This document shows, piece by piece, positions 8,971-20,163 of a DNA stretch of 64,000 nt (position 1 is the stretch's first letter; each line of letters opens with the position of its first letter). A model generated the notes under the pieces. The model was not told where the DNA came from. It did no database searches and worked only from the letters and a program-made list of their open reading frames with translations. The position numbers were made by a program, and so were the translations under genes. This stretch comes from Prorocentrum cordatum (Eukaryota; Sar; Dinophyceae; Prorocentrales; Prorocentraceae), in NCBI GenBank assembly GCA_963575745.1, contig CAUYUJ010016159.1, positions 140,023-204,022 of the forward strand, in the 5' to 3' direction.

Positions 8971-11598
8971 TCGCACCCGCGCACGCGCGCCCCGCGTCGC
9001 TTCTGTCCGCAGCGGCTCTCGGGTGGCATGGCTTCGCTCGACGTCTTCGGCGCATCTTCGTCCTTGGCGCTCTGTGGCTCCTCTTCGGCATGCGCAGCTC
9101 CGCTGCTCTGTGCACTACCCGCAGCAGTGGCACTGGCTGGCGGCAGCGTACCCTTCTGGCAGCTGGTCGGCGTCGTGAGCGCGCCGTAGTTCGCGGCTTC
9201 TTCCGCCCGTCGGAGGGCGTCGCCTCCGCCTTCGTGCGGGTGGACAGGGCTGTCAAGTCGGCCGCGAAGATGATGATCGCAGACAGGGTGCTCCATTGGC
9301 AGCGGGAAGCTCTGATTGGTGTTCCTACGCGCTCGGCGCGGGAGGCCTCCCTCGCTGCATGCCGCTCTGGGCACATCGACCGCGAGCAGTTGCGTGCCGA
9401 CTCGTGGGTCTGGAAGTTGGCCAGCTCGGCCAAGCACAACTCGTCTTTGCGTCAGCTGAGTGTGCAAAGCGTGCGCGCGGCCTGGGATGAGATTGATGAC
9501 AGCGATGGTGATCGCCTCGCCGACTCTACGGCGTCCTTGCGAGAGGATTCTTCTCCGCCTGGCTCCTTGCTTGCAGCCCCTGCGGCGCTGTCTTCCGCTG
9601 GTTCGCCTGTCGCCGACAAGACGGCGCTCCCCATCGACTCCTCCACGCAGACGGAGCACGTGACAAGCTCGACCGGCCTCCTCATTCCTTACTTGGCTCA
9701 GCGACTGAACACGCTGACCGCGCTTTGCCACGTCATGGTGAATCCTGTCGTCTACTGCCCTGTGTTCGAGGGCCCTTCGGTGCAGGTGCACTGGCCGCAT
9801 TCGCAGTCGGACGTCGCCACGGACTACATCACAGCACCGACTCTACTCCGCGCGCCGACTGCTCCGTGGGCTGCACCACGGCGCCCAGGGTGTCCATGGA
9901 CGATGACTCCTTCTTGCTCGACACCGGCTTCAAGACGGAGCTCGGCATTTTCGAGGATCGTGTTCGGGAGCATGCTGTGGACCATGACCCTCGGCTGGGT
10001 CTTCTTGGCGACGAGGCTGCTGGCGCAGGTTCAGCGGCTGACAGTGCTACTCTACAGGATGCTGGCGCCGAGCTACCTGTTGCTGGTGCCGACCCTGCCC
10101 TACTCCATTGGCGCCGTGCTCGTGCTGCGTGCGATTTCTACTGTCTGAGGGTTCTGCCAGTGGGCCCGAGGATCTCTACTCGATCGGCATGCCGCTACCA
10201 TCCGCACTGAGCGTTCGGCGATGGCTGCAACAACTCCCACCTGTGAGAGCTGGCGGACGAGGCACTTGCTGTTGAACGCGCGCGCCTTTGCCGCCTCCGT
10301 CCAGCGTGTGCCGACGTTCAGCCGTCGACAATGGAACTCTGGTTGGCGCGGGCTGCTGGCCGCACTGCCCCAGAAGTATTCGCCCTGATTGGACAAGCTG
10401 CCGATCCAGCGCCTGACGCTGGCGCTGCACGTGAAGTTCTGCAAGTTGCTGCGGTCTGTGACGGCCTTCCTGATGAAGGTTGCGTCCCCCATTGCTACGA
10501 CCACGACAACAGTCTCAGAGGAATCAGGATTCAGCCCCCGCCGCTGGGCGCAAGCGATGACGATGATGACGACTCGCTCTACCTGGAGCTCCTGGCTGAA
10601 GTTGGCGCTGCGCGTAACGGCCTCCGGGTGCGCGAGGACGATGGGCACCATGGTCCGCCGCTTCGCCTGCATGAGCGAGACCAGTTTGCTGGACTTCTGG
10701 GCCCCGCTGTTGTCGATGGCGCTGCTGAGGGTCCCTCCGCTGCTGATCGCGCTCTCCCTGCGCTTCTGCCGCCGCCTGTCGACGCTGCTGGCGTACTCTA
10801 AGTACTTCCGTCTCCCGCAGGGTTTCTGCCTCATGTCGGTGGCGCTTTTCCTGGGTCCTACTGCAGCTGATCCCGTTCTCCCTGTGCTTCTTCCTCCACC
10901 AGACGAGGCTGCTGGCGTGCGCTATGTACCCCTGCCGTCTGTTGAGCTTCAGCATCCTGCCGACGGAGCTGATGCAGGTCCTGCCGCTGCTGAGCCCGCT
11001 CGCTATTCGCATAGACTTCCCGCGGGACATCGGGAAAGTATTTCGACTGCGTCTGCGTCTTCGCCCGCCTCGTCGAAGTTGCGCAAGAGTGACCGCAATG
11101 TTAGATTCGGCAAGGAGGAGATCCTGTATTTCGATGCCAAATGGCGCGAGAACGCGAAGACGGCGAAGAGAAAGCTGAAGGCCAAGAAAACAACTCATGC
11201 AGCAGCGTATGAGATGAAAGATGAGGCTCATCTTCTTGCTGCGGGCAATTTTGATGTGCACCTTCGTGAAAAGGTGGTGCCAGGGGCGCCTCACTTCGGA
11301 TGCTTTGACTTACTACCGCTTCGATGCTGCCGCAAGACTCTACTCGTGCATGCCGACCTCCTGTACATGTTCGACAACCCCACCTCCATCGGCGACCCGT
11401 TCGCCGCCGCGGTGGGGGTTTCCCTTGCCTTCGTCTCTACTGCTCCCTCGGGCGCGGAGATTGACACAGACTCCGAGCTCCGTGTTCGATGATGCGTCCC
11501 ACGACGTTGATTCGCTTTTGACCGCCGACTCCAGCTCTGACTTCGCCAGCGACGCCATGCCATTGAGTGCCTCGGAGGGCGCGCGATGGCCCACATAG
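8949..11598 (+). pseudogene. Processed retrocopy of an unidentified, probably multi-pass membrane protein
   Basis: The copy begins with the spliced-leader relict. The first ATG (9028) opens a 53-codon hydrophobic frame that stops at 9189. A second frame takes over near 9170 (..FFRPSEGVASAFVRVDRAV..) and runs to a stop at 10148. After further stops, GC3-rich stretches recur: LGWVFLATRLLAQ near 9990, LIALSLRF..TLLAY near 10743 and LIPFSLCFFLHQTRLLA near 10867 (frame changed). The last two are tandem relatives about 124 nt apart and look like membrane segments. A basic block (KLRKSDRNVRFGKEEI, about 11080) and an acidic Ser-rich end (to TAG 11598) follow. In places another frame looks coding (MDDDSFLLDTGFKTELGIF at about 9895), so at least four frame changes are needed. 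I read it as a degraded retrocopy. A gene with very short introns is possible but does not fit a spliced-leader retrocopy. I do not recognise the family. TCC tracts lie on both sides. Confidence 0.65.
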
Positions 11599-11642
11599 GC
11601 GCGGAAGGAGGACATGTGCCCCCCAGAGACGCGCGATCCTCC

Positions 11643-11701
11643 TCGTCATCATCTTCCTACTCCTCTTCCTCCTCCTCCTCCTCCTCCTCCTCCTCCTCTT
11701 C
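11643..11701 (-). repeat. (TCC)n microsatellite
   Basis: Short tract 45 bp beyond the retrocopy's last stop. Confidence 0.9.
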
Positions 11702-13076
11702 TGGTTTCCGCTCCTTGGTCTGATCTCCGCGGCTCCTGTCTCGGGACACCCTGGATTAACGTATTAGATGCCAGAGCTGTGCATCTGTGCAGCCCTTGCG
11801 CGGATGGGGGATGGCTATTATTTTGCAGCGGGGCGCTCGTTGGATACAACATGTAATTGTATGTTTGTCCCTTTATACCTAATCGCTTGCCAGAAGGATT
11901 CAAAGGAGGTTCCTTTTTCAAAACGGGGCGTTCGCCTGAATGGCATGCCCAGACGGCGCCCGTTTTGAAGGGGGTTCGTCTTGTGTTGGAAGGCTTGCAG
12001 GGCGTCGTGAGGAGTGGACCTTGGACGGGAGGGGCTGTTGCAGCATCTTCGGCGCATGCTGAAGTCACTATGGTCCCCCTCCTCTTCCTATTGCCCCCGC
12101 TCCTGTACCTCCCTTTCTCCCTCCTCCCCTTCACACTCCTCTTCCTCCTCCTCCCCCTTGTTTTCCTTCTATGCCTGAGGCTGCTGCAGCTTCTCCTCCA
12201 CGAGCTGTTGTTCCAACTCTTTCTCCACAGACAGCGCCACGAAACCGAGGAGGAGGTGAAGGGGGAGGAATCTCGAGGAGGATCCGATCCTGTCAGCTTG
12301 CCTGTCAGATGCTCCCGAACGAGCGGAAAAGCAGGGAATGAGGAGGACCTGGGGTCATCCAGAGGCGTGCGTGTTCCCTGCGTGCGCGCTGGCCCCGCAT
12401 GGGACGGCGCGCGCGTTCCGAAGCCACGTAGCGCGTAAGCTCTGCGGCGGGAGATCTCTGGGCACACCGCGGTGGCAACGGCAGATGCTATAACATCGCT
12501 GTGCTGAACGGGCTCCTCCCTCCTTGCTCCTTGCTCCTCCCTCCCGCCCTCCTGCCTTGTCCTACCAATGATCTACGCACCTGTTGCGTTTCGCTTCCAT
12601 TCCGGTTCAAATGGATTGGCTGCCCATTGAGCTGTGCAGCACCGCGGCTCCACGGCGCCAACTTGCTGGGCCCCGCCGGCATTTCTGTGGCAGTTCGGCC
12701 GACTGCCGGCGGAATCTTCGGGCTGGACGCTCGCACCAACGGGGGGCACATCGTGCTGGTATGTCCTGCGGAGCCCAGTCCTTGTGAGGGAAGAAGGGGG
12801 CAGGAGGAATAGCGCCATCGGCTTGTTGTCGCTCTGCCACATGAGCATACGACGGAGTTGCTTGGGTGTCTGATCTGTTGCTGCTCTCGGTGGCCTCTGG
12901 ATACCTCCATGGACCTCCGAGGTTTCCAAAGACTTCGGATACCTGCCTCCGCGGAGCGCAGGAAAACGACCGCACCACTGCCTTCATCTTCGCCCCCGTC
13001 ATGAGGAAGCTGCAGGAGATCGCCCAGGCTCGCGCTCGAAAGCTCGCCTGTTGTCCCTCCTCGCCCCTCTTGTTGT
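11702..13076. other. Unassigned, no confident gene
   Basis: It contains a scrap of the family G module (TTTTTCAAAACGGGGCGTTCG near 11910) and a C/T-rich stretch (12080-12240). No ORF has a domain that I recognise. Confidence 0.5.
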
Positions 13077-13162
13077 TCTCCCTCTCCTCCTCCTGCTCCT
13101 CCTGCTCCTCCTGCTCCTCCTGCTCCTCCTCCTCCTGCTCCTCCTCCTCCTCCTCCTCCTCT
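13077..13162 (-). repeat. TCC/TGC microsatellite
   Basis: Mixed TCCTCCTGC units, then pure TCC. Confidence 0.9.
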
Positions 13163-13210
13163 CCCTCGTCCTTCTTAGGGCATGGCGCTGCCGTGTGCTC
13201 CACAAGTTTC

Positions 13211-13380
13211 CTCCGTACGGTGGAAGCCCATGCCAAGAAACACCCCGTGCCTCGGGTTTCTCGGGCTTCGATGGTCTTGCGATGGCAAGCGTGACGTGCC
13301 AACACCAGAAATCGGTGGGCGCCCTGGGGCCTCGGGGTTGGGCTTCTCGTGGGAGATCTCTTGTGGTCGGGCCCCTTCTG
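13211..13380 (+). repeat. Interspersed repeat L, copy 1
   Basis: It aligns with 17314-17453 through shared blocks such as CCATGCCAAG, GACGTGCC..ACACCAGAA and TCTTGTGG. Direct orientation, about 4.1 kb apart. It could be an old element or the edge of a duplicated gene. Confidence 0.6.
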
Positions 13381-13679
13381 TACACGCAGGCGCACGTGCG
13401 CGCCCCGCGGGGGCAGCGAGGGGACGCCGGGGCTCGCGGGGCCCCCGTCCCCCCCCCACCGGCGCGCCGACGCGCCGGATCCTGCCGAAGCCCAGCGTTT
13501 CGCGCCCGTCCAGGCCCTCCTCCCTACTGTCCTCCCTCCTCCCTGCTTCCTCCTGGAGGAGTTCGAGGGTCATCCAGCCGTGGCCACGAGGTCGCTCCAG
13601 GAGGGCCAGACGCAACAGAAGCACACACGAGGCGCCGCTCCAAGAAGGGCGTCGCCTTCGAGGCTCGAAGGAATTGCCA

Positions 13680-13805
13680 TCTCTTCCTTGGCGGAAGGCG
13701 GCGGAAGGGCGGCGGAAGGTCATCGGAAGTAAAACGAGGCCGAATCCGCGGACGGAAGCCGGAGGAAGCCGACGGAAGTTCGGCGGAAGGCGGCGGAAGT
13801 AAACG
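13680..13805 (+). repeat. CGGAAG minisatellite
   Basis: Degenerate GGCGGAAG/CCGGAAG/GACGGAAG units in a non-coding context. Bases 13381-13679 show no feature. Confidence 0.7.
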
Positions 13806-13991
13806 CCCCCAAGAGACGAAAAACGTTTCTGGGTTCAGGGTTTCCGAAATCGACCACATGAGTGACAGAACAAAAACAGCGTCGTCTGCGCCGACGTTGG
13901 CGCATAAGCTGCTCGTGTAAGGTCGTGCGCAAGCGCCCTCGTCTCCGATGCAGCGTTCTGCGCTGGCGGCCCGCGCAAGTTACCAGTTACC

Positions 13992-14640
13992 GTGCAAGGT
14001 CGCTGTTTCATCTCGCGTAGTACCCGTTTTCGACCGTCGCTCGCATGTCCCCGAAGTCCGATCCTCGTACCTCGACCCGTCCTGGTCGCTCTTGTGCTCG
14101 AGACGTCGGAGGTCTGGGCCCGGCGCTTGCCGCGCCGGCCCCGCCGCAAGCTTGCCGTTCTTGGACGCCCTGTGTTGCTTGGCACTGCAGCGGATGGTGG
14201 CTGGCTCCAGCTTTCAGGCCTGCACGTCCTGAGCAGCGACAGGGCCCGCTGCCACACCGCGCCGATTCCCTCTGGCGCCGGTCTTGGCCTCCTTGCTGTC
14301 GTCTCGTGTTCTTGTGCTTCGCTCGCTCGCCGGCTTCCGCGTTCACAGCCGCTGAGGTTGCTCTTTTCGTCTCCGACACCGCCCCATCAGCCCAAGGAGG
14401 CCGCGTTCGGGCGACGAGATCTAAGCACATCCCCTGCCCATGGCCGGCACATCCTGGGCCCAGGAGCGGTGCATGCGCATCCCTCGCCAAGCCAGGAGGG
14501 CGGAGACACCGCTCCTGGAGCTAAGAAGGGGGCCTGGCCAGGGGCGGTTTTGGTGCGCCTGGATCTCGGCGCTGCGCGTGGGCGGCGTACTGCCCGAGCT
14601 GGTGATTCGCGCCCCCCCCCGCCAGCCCCCCCCCCCCCCA
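13992..14640 (+). other. Coding-like open frame, function unknown
   Basis: An uninterrupted frame runs through here, for example FSSPTPPHQPKEAAFGRRDL near 14360. It is Ala/Arg/Pro-rich and ends in C-runs and a G-rich tract. There is no domain, splice-leader acceptor or homologue that I can name. It may be a chance frame in GC-rich DNA. Confidence 0.2.
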
Positions 14641-14696
14641 CCCGCGAGTCGTGCGTCGGCGGGGAGCTGCCGGCCGAGGAGCCCCCGCATCTCTCT

Positions 14697-14850
14697 CGTG
14701 CTCTCTCTCTCTCTCTTTCTCTCGCTCTCGGGGGGATGGGGGAGATCGGGGGGGGGGAGGGGGGGACGGGGGGACGGGGGGGAGGTTGGGGGTGGGGGGG
14801 GAGGAGAATGGGGGGGGAGGGGGGGGGAGGGTGCGCTGAGGGGGGCAGGA
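14697..14850 (+). repeat. CT run followed by dense G-runs
   Basis: A (CT)n stretch at 14697-14731 is followed by many GGG-GGGGGG runs to 14850, able to form G-quadruplexes. The rest, to 14986, is unassigned. Confidence 0.75.
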
Positions 14851-14986
14851 TGCGGCGGCTCTGCTCTTCTTCGGCAGCTCGGCCCGGCGTCCCGCCCGGA
14901 GCCGCTGGGGGCTCCGCGCGGGCGACGGCACGCGGGGCGGGCCGGGCAGCCGCCCCAGGCCCGGGGGGCAGGAGCGGAGCACGGCA

Positions 14987-15950
<964 letters not shown>

Positions 15951-16114
15951 GAGGGAGGGGCACGGCACGAGCAGAAAGAGGCACGAGCAGCAGGAGGCCC
16001 TCGCGCAGAGGGGGCGACCGCGCGCAGTTGCTGGGAGCAGCCGCACGGCGCGAGCAGAAGGAGGTCCACGCGCAGGGGGGTCGGGGGAAGGGTGCGAGCT
16101 TCGTATGCCGAAGA

Positions 16115-16303
16115 AGAAGAAACGCCATAAACATAAACTTTTGGCGCTCCGCGCGGATTTCTTGGATCCGCGCAGGCCTCCCCCCACCCCCCACCCCCCA
16201 GCGGCGCCTCCGGCGCCGCCCCTGGCGCGCTCCGCGCGCCAGGGAGAGGGGCCCAGCGGAATCCGCGCGGAGCGCCACAAGTGTATGTTCATGGCGTCTT
16301 CTC
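16115..16303. mobile_element. Family D foldback element D1
   Basis: The arms start CGCCATAAACATAAACTT and continue GGCGCTCCGCGCGGATTTC. They return inverted at 16255-16296. The centre holds its own palindromes (GGCGCCTCCGGCGCC and GGCGCGCTCCGCGCGCC). The copy could fold into one long hairpin. Confidence 0.8.
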
Positions 16304-16410
16304 TTCTGCTAGTATGAGCACCTTGTCTCTTAGAAGGCGCGGGCCTTATCTGTAGATGTGAGGCCGTCGCCTTCAGAGAAGCAGTCCCCTTCGAAGAAGC
16401 CTTCCCCCCT

Positions 16411-16618
16411 CCCCCTCCTCCTCCGCCTCCTCCGCCTCCTCTTCCTCCTCCTCCGCCTCTTCCTCTTCCTCCTCCGCCTCCTCCTCCTCCTCATCCTCCT
16501 CCTCTCCTCCTCCCCCCCCTCCTCCTCCTCCCCCTCCTCCTCCTCCTCCTCCTCCTCCTCCTCCTCCTCCTCCTCCTCCTCCTCCTCCTCCTCCTCCTCC
16601 TCCTCTTTCTCCTCCCCC
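16411..16618 (-). repeat. (TCC)n microsatellite
   Basis: Mixed TCC/TCG units becoming pure TCC from about 16530. Bases 16619-16748 are unassigned. Confidence 0.95.
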
Positions 16619-16756
16619 TCGTACCCGCGGCCAAACCTGCGAGGAGCAGGCGCACGGCGCAGGCGCGCGCAAGCCTTCTTTTTCCAGGCTCGCGCGGCTC
16701 TCGAGTCTCGGCGCGCCGGGGCCCCCCCTGGCGCCCTCCCCCCCCCAGCGCTTGCC

Positions 16757-16879
16757 TTGAGTCGGGCCTGGCCCTCTACAGGGGGAATAATTCAGGAATG
16801 GTCAAGCAAATCGTCAGGGGATATGTTCTTGACGAGTGCTCACTTTTCTTGAGTATTATTTTGAATATTTCTACTTTCC
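16757..16879 (+). mobile_element. Family A, 3'-truncated tandem copy (A3a)
   Basis: It starts TTGAGTCGGGCC after CGCTTGCC and follows the A body but stops near TTTCCG without a right end. It and its GC-rich left flank repeat the next copy about 155 bp downstream. It therefore arose by tandem duplication of flank plus element. Confidence 0.8.
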
Positions 16880-16911
16880 GCCCCCCTCTGGCGCCCCCCC
16901 CAGCGCTTGCC

Positions 16912-17071
16912 TGAAGTCGGGCCTGTCCTTCTACAGGAGGAATATTCAGGAATAGTCCAGCAAATAGTCAGGGGATATTTGTTTGACGATTGCTGACGCT
17001 TCTTGAGTATGTGTTTGAACATTCATGTTTTTCGTCCAGAATCCGCCTGTTGGAGGACATGCCCGACCCAA
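16912..17071 (+). mobile_element. Family A element A3 (160 bp)
   Basis: The left end TGAAGTCGGGCCTGTCC and the right end GGAGGACATGCCCGACCCAA are inverted relatives. A perfect 8-bp duplication, CGCTTGCC, lies at 16904-16911 and 17072-17079. Confidence 0.9.
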
Positions 17072-17079
17072 CGCTTGCC

Positions 17080-17313
17080 CTTGCGCGTGTCTCACGCCAC
17101 GTCCAGCGCGCGCCGACTCCCGAAGTCCACGTGGGCGCGAAATCCGTGGGCAAACGAGTTTTGTTTGTTTTCCTCCGACGGGGGCTTCCCGTCCGGTGTC
17201 CCCCTGGGGGGGCCGTATGGGCGGCGCAGAGTATAGGCAGTAGACAAACACGTAAAATGTTGCGTATATCCGACTGGACATTGTTTTTGGGGCACGTCGA
17301 TTCTGCAGTCGAT
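17080..17313. other. Unassigned spacer
   Basis: No supported feature. Confidence 0.4.
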
Positions 17314-17453
17314 CCCCTACAGTGGGGACCCATGCCAAGGAACACCCTGCCTGCTCTGGAGAGCGCGACGTGCCCACACCAGAAGTCAACGGACCTCCTG
17401 GGGTCGCAGGGTCGGGTCTCTTGTGGAAGGTCTCCTGTGGTCGAGCCCCCACT
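17314..17453 (+). repeat. Interspersed repeat L, copy 2
   Basis: Partner of 13211-13380. Same order of shared blocks, with several small deletions. Confidence 0.6.
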
Positions 17454-17761
17454 GTGCCGCCCCGACGGTGTGCCGCCGCCGCGCCCCGCCGCCGGCAGAA
17501 CTCCGGCAGAAGGGGGGGCGGAGGTCGACGAGCCGGCGTCGGCCCGCGGGCCTCGCGGCGGCGGCGGCCTGGCGCTGCGCGGGCAGCGTGGCGGGAGCCC
17601 GCCCGTTCGGAGAGACACTGATCTGGTGGGGAGGGTGGAGCTGGGAGGCAGGAGCCCATCAGCAACATCGCCGCGTGTGCTGAGCGCGCGTGTTGCGCAG
17701 TCGTTCCCTGCATCTTCCCAGCCCCCTTCCGCTCGAGACGATGCTCGAGGAAACGCGAGAC
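17454..17761. other. Unassigned, GC-rich
   Basis: GCC/GGC-rich with no supported gene. Confidence 0.4.
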
Positions 17762-17907
17762 GGCATAAGCATAAACTGTTGGCGCTCCGCGCGGATTTCT
17801 TGCATCCGCGCTGGGCCCTCCTCGGCGGCGCTCCGCGCGGCAGGGAGGGGGGTCCAGCGCAGATCTCAAGAAATCTGCGCGGAGCGCCAAGAGTTTATGT
17901 TGATGCC
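17762..17907. mobile_element. Family D foldback element D2 (146 bp)
   Basis: The left arm GGCATAAGCATAAACTGTTG plus GCGCTCCGCGCGGATTTCTT returns inverted at the right end with about 90% identity over some 45 bp. The centre is shorter than in D1, D3 and D4. Confidence 0.85.
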
Positions 17908-18060
17908 TTTCAAATTTAGTAGCATATTACTTTCAGTATTATTACTCCGACTATTATTATTGTTGTTGTTGCTGTTGTATGTAATTCGTGTTTTATGATT
18001 ATTACCATGATTCATTATTATTAGTATTTTCTTGTTCTTCTTATTCTTATTATTAAATTC
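17908..18060 (+). repeat. AT-rich ATT/GTT stretch
   Basis: Degenerate TATTATTATTGTTGTTG. This is a rare AT-rich island in the window. Confidence 0.7.
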
Positions 18061-18309
18061 ATCTAGCGATACCTGTCTTTCTCGCCCGTTGGCGGCTGGG
18101 GCGAAGGCCCACCGCCCCCACCCCCCCGTTGGGGCGGGGCTGCGGGGGGCAGGGCGCGGTCGGGGCAGGCCCGACGGCGAGACGGCGCGGGCGCGCTCGG
18201 GGGGAGGGGGGACTTCGCGGCGCCCGGTGTCGAGCAGTGGCGAGGCGTCCCAGCGGTGCCTGCAGCCGCAGAGACGAAGACGGGGAGCAAGGCAGGATCA
18301 CCGTTGTCT

Positions 18310-18501
18310 CGGGCGGTCGCAGACATGGATCAAGGGGGCGTGGATTAGCGACGGGTCCCGTTTCCATGGGGGATCGCGGATTTCCGCCGCCGAGCGATGC
18401 GGCACCGGCCGCATTCTGGGGAGGGCACCTCCCCCGATCCACGGAATTGGCGACCGCGCGCCAAATCCATGGATCGCTAATCCATGTGTGCGCGCCCCCG
18501 A
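18310..18501 (+). mobile_element. Family C element C2 (192 bp)
   Basis: It runs from CGGGCGGTCGC to CGCGCCCCCGA, is colinear with C1 and has exactly the same length. No target duplication is recognisable. Confidence 0.75.
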
Positions 18502-18599
18502 GACCATCGGGTTGGGATGATGGTGCCCATGAGGGCACCCTTGCCCGCAGGCGGCCGAAGGTACCGCTCGTGGCATCCGCATGCTGGTGCGCATGCCCT

Positions 18600-18765
18600 T
18601 CGCCCTCCCGGGCCCCTCCCCCCGACACGGTAAAAAACGACTGATCTTCTCTTGAGCAAGGCGCGCGGACGGGCGCACATCCGTATGCTAGCCCCTTCCC
18701 CCGACACGGTAAAAAAACGGATTTTCCCTCGAGCCAGGCGCGCGGACTGACCACGGCGCCCGTGG
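18600..18765 (+). repeat. ~88-bp tandem duplication
   Basis: CCCCCGACACGGTAAAAAA followed by a GGCGCGCGGAC ending occurs twice (about 18613 and 18701). The flanks to 18928 are otherwise unassigned. Confidence 0.75.
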
Positions 18766-18928
18766 CCGCGGCCAGGCCGGCGCGCGCCGTCGCCCGACAG
18801 CAGGCGGCCTCCGGCGCCCCGTCTCGGGGGGGCTGCGCGCACCCCGAGCCGTGGGCACGCGGCGCCCGCGCGCCGGAGCCCGCGGCCCGAGAAGGATGCT
18901 GACGGCCTTCTGCTTCGGGGGTGGAGAG

Positions 18929-19056
18929 GCCTCCTCCTCCTCCTCCCCTCCTCCTCCTCCTCCTCCTCCTCCTCCCTCTCCTCCTCCCTCCTCCTCCTCC
19001 TCCTCCTCCTCCTCCTCCTCCTCCTCCTCATCCTCATCCTCATCCTCCTCCTCCTA
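18929..19056 (-). repeat. (TCC)n microsatellite
   Basis: TCC with a few TCA units at the right edge. Confidence 0.95.
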
Positions 19057-19060
19057 CCCT

Positions 19061-19208
19061 GACACGTCGATTAGTGGATTGTCCGTTTTCGGTTCTCGAG
19101 GGGGCGCCGCGGCCGTCATTTTCCAGGCCTGCGCCCGCCAGGTTTGGGCCCGAGGGCGTTTTCACCAAGCCGTGTTTTACTAAAGGGAGGTCTGTCCATC
19201 CCCGACTG
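19061..19208 (+). repeat. Interspersed repeat N, copy 1
   Basis: It is about 90% identical to the reverse complement of 54318-54462. Shared marks are GACACGTCGATTAGTG, CGTTTTCGGTTCTCGAG and GTTTTACTAAAGGG. Confidence 0.8.
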
Positions 19209-19338
19209 CTTGGTATCGCTCGGACGTGTGCACTTGTTCTCGGCGGGGATCATTAAGGAGCATCCTGGATCATCCTGCGACAAAGCCGCGCACGAAACCG
19301 AAACAAGCACAGAGAGTGGACGTTTGAGTGACGGCCAG
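19209..19338 (+). mobile_element. Family E element E1 (130 bp)
   Basis: The left end CTTGGTATCGCTCGGACGTG and the right end TGAGTGACGGCCAG are inverted relatives of the E consensus GGCATCGCTCGGACGT. The shared interior is CGCGCACGAAACCGAAACAA. Flanks ACTG/TCTG suggest a 4-bp duplication with one change. Confidence 0.75.
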
Positions 19339-19444
19339 TCTGTGGTCTGCAGGACCGAGATGTTCTGGGGACATCTCTGGGAGAGGCCGTCTTGGTTTTG
19401 GCGCAGCGGCTCTGTGCTCTGCAGGGGAAGGAACAAGGACCGAA

Positions 19445-19603
19445 ACATGACAACTCGGAGTTCCGCGCGGATCTCTCGGATCGTTGCTGGACCTCCCTCC
19501 CTGGCGCGCGGAGCGCGCCAGGGGCGGCGCCGGAGGCGCCGCCAGGGGTGTCCAGCGCGGATCCGAGAAGTCCGCGCGGACCTCCGAGTTTTTATGCTCA
19601 TGT
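19445..19603. mobile_element. Family D foldback element D3
   Basis: The arm ACATGACAACTCGGAG plus TTCCGCGCGGATCTCTCGGA is inverted at 19565-19603. The core contains CTGGCGCGCGGAGCGCGCCA and GGCGGCGCCGGAGGCGCCGC. Confidence 0.85.
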
Positions 19604-19628
19604 CATTGTCCGTTCCCTTGCTCTAAGA

Positions 19629-19796
19629 TCGGGTGTTGCTAGAAGTGCCCCTTGCCCAAGGTGCCCCCAGCTTTCCGCACTATTTTGGAGTCCCTGATGC
19701 CCCCTGGGCCTCGTGAGGGGTGCCCTGGAGGCCGCCTGGGCCACTCCGAGAATCCTGGGGGCACCTTGGGCCAGGGGTACCTCTAGCAACACCCGA
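19629..19796. mobile_element. Family M element, 42-bp inverted ends
   Basis: TCGGGTGTTGCTAGAAGTGC continues to GGTGCCCCCAG and returns inverted at 19755-19796 with three or four mismatches. Direct TAAGA flanks (19624-19628 and 19797-19801) fit a 5-bp target duplication. Single copy here, non-coding. Confidence 0.8.
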
Positions 19797-19986
19797 TAAG
19801 AGCATTGTTCTGTTCGCTCCGAGCACATCGTGACGCTCGGCGAGCACGTCGTGGCAGGCACATGGGCCCACAGGCATGCTGGGAGAGGCGTGTCCCTGCT
19901 CCACGATGCAGCTTCCAGGAATGGCTGGATAGCTCGGAGATCCCCGAGCTGCCAAGCGTGGCGTCACGGGGGCGCGGTAACAATGG
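19797..19986. other. Unassigned spacer
   Basis: No supported feature beyond the TAAGA duplication. Confidence 0.4.
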
Positions 19987-20118
19987 CTTGGCATCGCTCG
20001 GACGTGTGCATTTTTCCTTCGGCGGGGACCATCGAGGAGCTTCCTTCATCATTTGGCGAAACAAACCACGCACGAAACCGAAAAAAGCACAGGGAATGGA
20101 CGTCCGAGCGATGGCCAG
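19987..20118 (+). mobile_element. Family E element E2 (132 bp)
   Basis: CTTGGCATCGCTCGGACGTG at the left and ACGTCCGAGCGATGGCCAG at the right are near-perfect inverted ends. It is flanked by ATGG on both sides. Confidence 0.85.
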
Positions 20119-20163
20119 ATGGGGGGCGAAGAGACGTGCACCAAAGGTGGGGGGACGAAGAAT

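Noticed and set aside
8949-9020. Spliced-leader RNA gene
   Set aside because: The leader is followed by TCGCACC rather than a GT donor, and I see no intron or Sm-like site.
10331-10801. Acidic open frame as the true protein of the retrocopy
   Set aside because: Its third positions are T/A-rich, whereas the overlapping hydrophobic frame is almost all G/C at third positions. I cannot fully exclude short sections of it.
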